A stretch of 64,000 bases of DNA from Leptodactylus fallax (taxonomy: Eukaryota; Chordata; Amphibia; Anura; Leptodactylidae), in the NCBI GenBank assembly GCA_947044405.1, contig CAMRHE010000329.1, positions 1,225,001 through 1,289,000 of the forward strand, written 5' to 3'. A program made the position numbers and the translations under genes. Each line of letters opens with the position of its first letter. Position 1 is the first letter of the stretch. This document shows positions 57,391 to 64,000 of this stretch, piece after piece. The notes beneath the pieces are model-generated. The model did no database searches. It had not been told where the DNA came from and was given only the letters and a program-made list of their open reading frames with translations.

Positions 57391-58746
57391 TAGCGATCAA
57401 AAGTTCGATTTGAAGTTCCAAAAAAATTTGCTTCGATCCGAATTACTTTGCGGCGAATAAACAGCTATTTCCGGGCTACAGAAAGCCGGGGTGGGCGGCA
57501 AAATGCCGGAAGCCCTTGGATGCCGCGGTCATGTTATTATTATTATTATTATTGTTTATTTATATGGCACATTTAATTCCATGGTGCTTTACATTTGCGG
57601 ATTTACATACAGTACACCAGATATACAGAACAGATAATGCTAACAGTGACCAGCTGGTACAGTGGGATAGGGGGCCCTGCCCTCAAGGGCTTACAATCTA
57701 TGAGGGAAGAGGGATAGAGACAGAAGGTAGGGATAGAGGCTGTATAGGTGGTGGTGTGGTGACAGTAGTGTTATTGGAGGTTGTAGGGCTTCCTGAATAG
57801 GTGAGTCTTCAGGGCCTTCTTGAAGCTTGTGATTGTGGGGGTCAGTCTTATGTGTCTTGGTAATGAGTTCCAGAGTATGGGGGTTGCCCGGGAGAAGTCT
57901 TGGAGACGTTTGTGTGAAGAGCGGATAAGAGCAGAGCGGAGTAGGAGGTCTTTGGAGGATCAGAGGTTATGTGCGGGCAGGTATCGGGAGATTAGGTCGG
58001 AGATATATGGAGGGGACAGGTTGTGAATGGCTTTGTATGTCAGCATTAGTATTTTGAACTCTATTCGCTGGACAACGGGTAGCCAGTGAAGGGATTGGCA
58101 GAGGGGAGTGGCCGATGAAGAACGGGGGGAGAGGTGTATTAGGCGAGCTGCACAGTTTAAGGTTTACCGGAGGGGGGCGAGGGTGTTAGCTGGGAGGCCA
58201 TGGAGAAGGGTGTTACAGTAGTCTAGGCGGGAGATTATGAGGGCGTGGACTAGCATCTTTGTAGTTTCAGGAGTGAGGAAGGAGCGGATTCGATGGATGT
58301 TCTTGAGTTGGAGGCGGCAGGAGATGTTGAGGGTTTGAATATGCAGCTTTAAGGATAGGTCAGAGTCTAAGGTTATCCCAAGGCAGCGGGCTTGTGGGGA
58401 CTGGTATGAGAGTGGTTCCATTCATTTTGATAGATGGGTCAGGTAGGGGGGTCGTGCGTTGAGGGGTGAAGATTATGAACTCCGTTTTCTCTATGTTGAT
58501 GTTCTCTCTCTCTCTCTCTTCAGCACGGACAACTTTTATTCATGTGGAAGGATCTGCTAACAACCAAAGACACGCCTACCCAATCACATCACTAGAGATT
58601 ATCTTGTGACCGTCTGATGTCACAAAGGTTCCTTACTAAATATTCGTTACCACGAAGCATCAGGAAATCTGGAATCGTGGAGAATCGAAGATTTCCTGAA
58701 ATTCGGATCGAATTCCACTTCTGCAGAATCGATTTGCTCATCTCTA
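57391..58746. mobile_element. hAT MITE (second copy) inside the coiled-coil sequence
   Basis: Same family as 7960-8366, flanked by a perfect 8-bp duplication gttgggac (57383-57390 and 58747-58754). Its body (gcggcgaataaacagctatt; acgcctacccaatcacatca) matches the first copy but is split by an L2 fragment. Confidence 0.9.
57533..58510 (-). mobile_element. L2-type LINE fragment inside the MITE
   Basis: Minus-strand copy related to 23669-24478: LGITLDSDLSLKLHIQTLN, then IHRIRSFLTPETTKMLVHAL, IISRLDYCNTLLHGL, with the tail caccatggaattaaatgtgc and (ATA)n at the left end. It is a little longer at its 5' side than the first copy. Confidence 0.85.
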
Positions 58747-60724
58747 GTTGGGACAATATACCCCTGGTCAGTCTTCTTACGGACTCTTGTTCCACACTTT
58801 TGACAACCCTTCACCTTATTTACCATCTCACAGCTCTCGTAGCTCTGGACCTCATTGGTTTGAAGCTGGACCCGTTCTGTCACAGGCAGTGTGTGATCAA
58901 TCGCAGTCTCTTCTTCTGTTGGACCTTCTTTGGCCACCTTATATTTTGCAGGAAGCCCACCTTTAGCAGTTACGACAACAAGAAGAGGTTGGAGTTCTCC
59001 CAAACTAATTGGCTGTTCAGCAACAAGTGTTATGAACTGTGCATCATCCACTTTAGCAAAATATTCCTGGGGAACTATACCATCTACTTGATGTTCTACA
59101 GAATCATGTTGCTCCATCATAATCTGATCATTGTTACCACCATCACTGGACAGGTCACTCATGTCTGTCTGACTTTTTGGCTCTCCTGTAACATCAAGGC
59201 AGAGACCAAGAGATGAAGACTGATTACACGCCCTTTTTGTTGACTCTACAACCTCATTTGTTACATACGTCATCTTGTAATTCCACTTTCCTTTCTCTGC
59301 CTCTATGATGACAGCTTTCTTTGATTCTAACGCCTTCTGTAATGCACAAATCTCTGATTCCAGCTCCAGAACTTTCTTCATTGCCAGATTTTTCTGAGCA
59401 ACCTCGATCTCAGTTTTTACTACTGCAACTTGCACGTCTTCCTCCTGTTTTTCCACTTGCACCTTTAGTTTAGCAATAAGCATTTTTAGATGTACAATCT
59501 GAGCAGATAAATCAGACATTTTTTCTCAGACTGAATCCTCATGTCTTCTATTTGGAGGTCCAATTCTGTCTTGGCCTTTTCCAGCTTGTCATAGGCATTG
59601 GCTTTGTCCTCATACAGTATCTGCACAGATTTCAGGTTTTTCTCCACTTCTTTGTGATTCATGTGTAAGGTTTGTAAACTCTGAGCATGGACAGACGACA
59701 TCTCCATCAACTCTTTGTCCTTATTTTGCACCAGAACAGACAATTTTTCATTATCTTCACAAGATCCTGACAGCGCCCTCTCCAGGCTACATATTCTAGC
59801 TTTGAGTTCCATTTCTTTTTGTTCCAGAACTCCAGCTCTGCTCCGCCATTCCTTCACTTCATTGGTTAGGCGAACCTGCTTTAGTTCATGCAGGTTCTGC
59901 TCTGACTGCAATGTCTGCACCACAGATTCTAAATCACTCTCTCGGTCAGACACCTCCTTCCTCTGCTCTGCAACTTCATTCTCTTGGTCAGACACCTCCT
60001 TCCTCAGCTCTGCCACTTCATTTTCTTTATCAGTTAATGCAGCCAAAAGTTTTTCACACTTCACGACTTGGGCCTCCAACTATTCTGATTGACGTTTCAA
60101 AAATTCACTTTTCTCACGTTTAGTGCTTTCAAGCTCATCTCTTAATTTTTCAGTGACACTGGAGTCTTGGACATGCTGCTCCTTTACATCCTGCAATTGC
60201 TTCTCAAGCACTTGCTTTTGCTCTACACTCTGTTGAACTTTATTAGATAGGGCGCATTTCATTTCTGCAAACTCCTTCTTAGTGACACTGTCCATTCCAG
60301 GCAAACCCAGCACCACATTTTCACAATGACTAGGATGTAAACTCTTTATAGAGTCAAGTTCTTTCTTTAACTTCAAGTTTTCTTTTGCTGATACCTCAAG
60401 TTGCCATTTCCAATCAGATATTTCATCCTCATAAATGAACCTGATGGTTTTAATCTCATCTTGAAGCTGCTGCACCATAATATTTTCATCTTTGGCGCTT
60501 TCATGCACTCCAGTATGAGACATACAGTCAGCAGGGACATATTCATTCATAGAACAGAGGTGCTTCAGAAAAACTGAGTCACCATCATGCAACCCATTAT
60601 CTTTACTTGCACTCCCCATGCTCTGTTCCGGGTTTTGTGTCTCTGCCTTGAGACTGCTGCAGTAACACACCTGTGCACAGCTTTTCTGCTTTCTTACAAA
60701 CTGAAGTTTTCTTTTTCTTGCCCA

Positions 60725-61256
60725 TGGTTTAATAACAAGAGTACATAATATTCACCAGAAACCTTGGGTTCAACCAGCAGCAACTTTTTACTTTCTTCTG
60801 TAGTCATGTGTATTCAGCAAACAGTTAACTTATGTGGCACTATAACAACCAGCATTTTCTTCTGTCTTCAACAGAATACACAAACATGGCACCATAACCT
60901 TTCACGGGAATTTCAATCTGATCAGCATCACTTACACATAGACTGTTTGCAATATCCATCTTCTATACACATTGCTTACTTTCTTGCCATCAGCAAGCAC
61001 TTTACAGACTTCTATGCCACAGTATACACAAAGTCCATTCCCTGGATTCCTCTTCCAGAGTTTAATTTCACCAGTTTTGCACACAATTTGCTATTTTGTA
61101 GTTCCACTCACCCCTCCTGGCTTTCTCACTTGAAATCACAGACTTCTTTTTCAGTTGTAGGCCACAATGCACATTTAGCAATACTGCGGTTTACCAAACA
61201 CTTGTCTTCCAGGACTTGAGTGGATCTCTTTATGCCCGCATCCGAAGCACCATATG
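60725..61256 (-). other. leader of the LTR element
   Basis: About 530 nt between the 5' LTR and the first ATG of the coiled-coil region on minus; no other coding sequence recognised. The plus-strand frame 60764-61219 is a shadow. Confidence 0.5.
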
Positions 61257-61685
61257 TGACAATTGGGGGTAGTTTAGCATCAAAGGTAGCAGCTTCCTGG
61301 ACTTTACAGAGGTGAAAAGAAATGTTTTTATTCAGCTAGTAAGTGATAACAGGAACAAAAATAACAAAACAGCCCCACACAGGGCAATACCTCACTTCTT
61401 GTACCCTGACTAACTTCTGAGGGCAAGCTTTACTGAGGTTACTTCTTTGCAGTCTGGCTCACACTGAGCTTAACCAGTCCTTTCTGGAACCCAGTCCTCT
61501 TGGGACAGACCACCTGTCTGTCTCCAGCTGGTTCCACAATCCACCTGCTCCCTGCAGGTTCTCAGCAGCACTCTCCTGCTGTCTGCACTCCCTCTGGAGT
61601 GATGCCCCCCAGGTATGGGTGTGGTCGAGGGCCTTTTCAACCCTGCTTTTGGGTTGCTCACCAGCTCCCTCTAGGTTCACACTCA
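61257..61685 (-). repeat. 5' LTR, 429 bp
   Basis: Minus-strand LTR, TGAGTGTGAACC ... ATTGTCA, with AATAAA near 61332. It differs from the 3' LTR by many substitutions and indels, suggesting an old insertion. Confidence 0.85.
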
Positions 61686-61689
61686 CTAT

Positions 61690-61692
61690 ATA

Positions 61693-61745
<53 letters not shown>
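61690..61745. repeat. (TG)n(TA)n microsatellite
   Basis: Directly abuts the outer end of the 5' LTR and may have erased the target duplication. Confidence 0.9.
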
Positions 61746-61747
<2 letters not shown>

Positions 61748-61819
61748 ACATATATAAAACACACACATACACGTGCATATATATCGTATGTACATATATG
61801 AACATGAGGCTTTGGGCTC

Positions 61820-62638
61820 TCTTAGGGCATGTTCACACAGAGTTGTTTGCAGGCTGATAAAATCTGTTTCAGGAATTAGGAAATGTTTTTTGACGCTTTT
61901 TTTTACATGATGCAGTTTTTTTATGCGGTTTTTGTCGTGTTTTTTTACTCTAGCACACTGTACGGACCTGAAAACTTCAGTAAAAAAAATTCTAGCAGTT
62001 TTAGATGCGTATTTTTGCAAAAACCGCATAAAAAAAACATGTTCCATTTTTTTTTCCTCCTATTGATTTCAATGGGTTTTCAATAGGTCATGTGAAAATC
62101 TGCTCCTGACTCCCATTGAAATTAATGGGAGGCGTTTTTTGAGGAGGATTCCCCTCCTGTAAAAATCTGTGTGTGAACTCACCATTAGCCCCCTTGCAGA
62201 CAACCATATGACTGGTCAGGGTGCTACCTGTGTTTTTCCCAGATAGCACACTGACTCATTTCTATGGGCCCGTACACATGACTGTGGATGACATGGTCAC
62301 GTGTGTGGGCCGATAGTCCGCGCTGCAAAATATAGAACAGGTCCTATTCCTGTCCTATTTTGTGGCCCTGCTTCCGTGGCTCTTGTTCATTGAATGAAAG
62401 GGGCCAGTGCATGGGCAACACATCTGCATGTTCCCCGTGCGCCGCCCGTACTGTTCATTCACAGCAGCCAGTTAGCACACAGTCGTCTGCAACCTGCTTT
62501 ACATTGCAGATTCTATTATACAGTGGTTGCTGGACAATATAGCACAGCATGCCGCACTATGTGTGACAGAGCCTTAGACACATACACAAATGACACATAA
62601 ATAACCACATACAGATGCTTATACATGTATGTTACACA
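61820..62638. repeat. dispersed repeats, non-coding
   Basis: 61820-62180 begins agggcatgttcacacagagt and contains ccattgaaattaatgggagg, a dispersed-repeat signature; the rest shows no gene. Confidence 0.45.
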
Positions 62639-62640
62639 TA

Positions 62641-64000
62641 CAGTGGGTACGGAAAGTCTTCAGACCCCTTTAAATTTTTCACTCTTTGTTTCATTGCAGC
62701 CATTTGCTAAAAGCAAAAAAGTTCATGTTATTTCTCATTAATGTACACTCAGCTCCCCATCTTGACAGAAAAAAACAGAAATGTAGATATTTTTGCAAAT
62801 TTATTAAAAAAGAAAAACTGAAATATCACATGGTCATAAGTATTCAGACCCTTTGCTGTGACCCTCATATTTAACTCACATGCTGTCCATTTCCTTCTGC
62901 TCCTCCTTGAGATGGTTCTACTCCTTCATTGGAGTCCAGCTGTGTTTAATGAAACTGATTGGACTTGATTAGGAAAGGAGCACACCTGTCTATATAAGAC
63001 CTCACAGCTCACAGGGCATGTCAGAGCAAATGAGAATCATCAGGTCAAAGGAACTGCCCAAGGAGCTCAGGGACAGAATTGTGGCAAGGCACAGATCTGG
63101 CCAAGGTTACAAAAGAATTTCTGCAGCACTCAAGGTTCCTAAGAGCACAGCGGCCTCCATAATCCTTAAATGGAAGAAGTTTGGGATGACCAGAGCTCTT
63201 CCTAGACCTGGCCGTCCAGCCAAACTGAGCAATCGTGGGAGAAGAGCCTTGGTGAGAGAGGTAAAGAAGAACCCAAAGATCACTGTGGCTGAGCTCCAGA
63301 GATGCAGTAGGGAGATGGGAGAAAGTTCCACAAAGTCACTATCACTGCAGCCCTCCACCAGTCGGGGCTTTATGGCAGAGTGGCCCGAAGGAAACCTCTC
63401 CTCAGTGCAAGACATATGAAAGCCGCATAGAGTTTGCCAAAAAACACATGAAGGACTCCCAGACTATGAGAAATAAGATTCTCTGGTCTGATGAGATGAA
63501 GATTGAACTTTTTGGCGTTAATTCTAAGCGGTATGTGTGGAGAAAACCAGGCCCTGCTCATCACCTGCCCAATACAATCCCAACAGTGAGACATGGCGGT
63601 GGCAGCATCATGCTATGGGGGACAGGACGACTGGTTGTAATTGAAGTAAAGATGAATGTGGCCAAGTACAGAGATATCCTGGAAGAAAACCTCTTCCTGA
63701 GTGCTGTGGACCTCAGACTGGGCCGAAGGTTCACCTTCCAACAAGACAATGACCCTAAGCACACAGCTAAAATAACAAAGGAGCGGCTTCAGAACAACTC
63801 TGTGACCATTCCTGACTGGCCCAGCCAGAGCCCTGACCTCAACCCAATTGAGCATCTCTGGGGAGACCTGAAAATGGCTCCACCAACGTTCACCATCCAA
63901 CCTGACGGAACTGGAGAGGATCTGCCAGGAAGAATGGCCGAGGATCCCCAAATCCAGATGTGAAAAACTTGTTGCATCATTCCCAAGAAGACTCCTGGCT
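62641..64000 (+). mobile_element. Tc1-like transposon, cut by the window end
   Basis: Starts at TA (62639-62640) with cagtgggtacggaaagtctt; same family as 51848-53458. The right inverted repeat lies beyond 64000. Confidence 0.92.
63018..63963 (+). pseudogene. Tc1-like transposase with shared lesions
   Basis: Frame 1 runs from [16 protein letters not shown] through the HTH ([15 protein letters not shown]) and [12 protein letters not shown] to a frameshifted end at SSVQDI (63419). The catalytic part 63448-63963 has [14 protein letters not shown] and NPIEHLW, but the glycine box is shortened (LWGTGRLV) and the end is out of frame after DLKMA. Better preserved than the copy in gene C: no shift at KKFGMTR. 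Confidence 0.88.

Larger units (their letters stand above)
57166..60724 (-). pseudogene. coiled-coil protein coding sequence inside the LTR element
   Basis: Minus-strand reading begins at MGKKKKTSVCKKAEK (60724), shifts frame, and continues as a charged heptad-rich coiled coil (60670-60080). An in-frame TAG at 60082-60080 is followed in the same frame by another long coiled coil (60079-59525). A 1-nt shift in an A run near 59520 moves it to the frame from 59519, through MSDLSAQIVHLKMLIAKLK and a C-terminal part with CQKCGTRVRKK. After GYIVPT the hAT MITE interrupts; the frame resumes at 57387 and ends KRRKEAEFILQPDANTKKKR...NQKC with a stop at 57166. Intact length would be near 730 aa. It looks like a cellular myosin/kinesin-tail type coiled coil with basic ends, not a retroviral protein; I cannot name the source gene. 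Single long exon, consistent with capture as RNA. Confidence 0.65.
56550..61685 (-). mobile_element. LTR retrotransposon carrying a coiled-coil coding sequence
   Basis: Two direct repeats (56550-57016 and 61257-61685) share about 400 bp and have TGA...TCA ends on the minus strand. Just before the minus-strand 3' LTR is a purine-rich gagagggaggaaatg, fitting a polypurine tract; a few bases after the 5' LTR comes tggtgcttcggatgcggg, a possible primer-binding site beginning TGG. The interior has no visible gag, protease, RT or integrase. Instead it has one long coiled-coil coding region (60724-57166), now broken and split by a hAT MITE. Target duplication is unclear (cttag / ctata). Confidence 0.8.

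Noticed and set aside
60764..61219. 151-codon plus-strand frame
   Set aside because: Lies antisense to the leader of the LTR element, with no recognisable domain; probably chance.

Overview
The window looks like vertebrate genomic DNA, most probably from a frog (inference). The evidence is KRAB-type C2H2 zinc-finger genes of the amphibian style (repeated CSECGKCF fingers, an extra leader exon ending LLTGE), split genes with GT-AG introns, many Tc1-like transposons, hAT MITEs, DIRS, L2 and LTR retroelements, a tRNA-derived SINE and very large micro/minisatellites. There is no bacterial-style operon, CRISPR array or stand-alone RNA gene.

The backbone is a cluster of KRAB zinc-finger genes with one shared plan: promoter-like cassette, leader exon (MDKDR...LLTGE), linker exon, KRAB exon, two short exons, then one exon with all fingers. 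Gene A (+, 10985-22743, 662 aa, 14 fingers), gene B (-, 29705-36885, 749 aa, 17 fingers) and gene C (-, 49305-55991, 508 aa, 9 fingers, decayed 3' end) can be assembled completely with consistent splice phases. A fourth leader exon sits alone at 46954-47099 (+), and a fourth promoter-like cassette lies at 300-415 (-), probably belonging to a gene left of the window. They are presumably nuclear DNA-binding repressors; in tetrapods such proteins are often tied to silencing of transposons.

Layout: 1-2180 TA array, promoter cassette with a consensus RFX X-box, SINE and a 19-bp minisatellite with higher-order blocks. 2.5-6.9 kb: decayed endogenous-retrovirus-like pol (-) split by an intact-ORF Tc1-like transposon, itself split by a solo LTR. 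7.1-9.6 kb: DIRS relic with a hAT MITE inside. 10.3-23 kb: gene A, whose first intron carries a roughly 7 kb minisatellite (35/41-bp units). 23.3-29.5 kb: 48-bp minisatellite, L2 fragment, a foldback element, a hAT (BED-type) relic and a complete hAT-ended non-autonomous element. 29.6-40.5 kb: gene B, giant TA arrays with a probable solo LTR, and its promoter cassette. 40.5-43.3 kb: an element with 13-bp perfect inverted ends and a 6-bp target duplication. 43.5-49 kb: minisatellites, orphan exon, truncated Tc1. 49.3-56.4 kb: gene C with a Tc1 in its last intron. 56.5-61.7 kb: an LTR element on the minus strand with no visible gag/pol but a long coiled-coil coding sequence, now broken by a stop, a frameshift and a hAT MITE that itself contains an L2 fragment. 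62.6-64.0 kb: another Tc1 of the same lineage as the one in gene C.

The most unusual object is the LTR element with the coiled-coil reading frame: it has paired LTRs and a polypurine tract, yet its only long coding sequence resembles a host-type coiled-coil protein. All assignments come from reading the sequence; no database search was possible.
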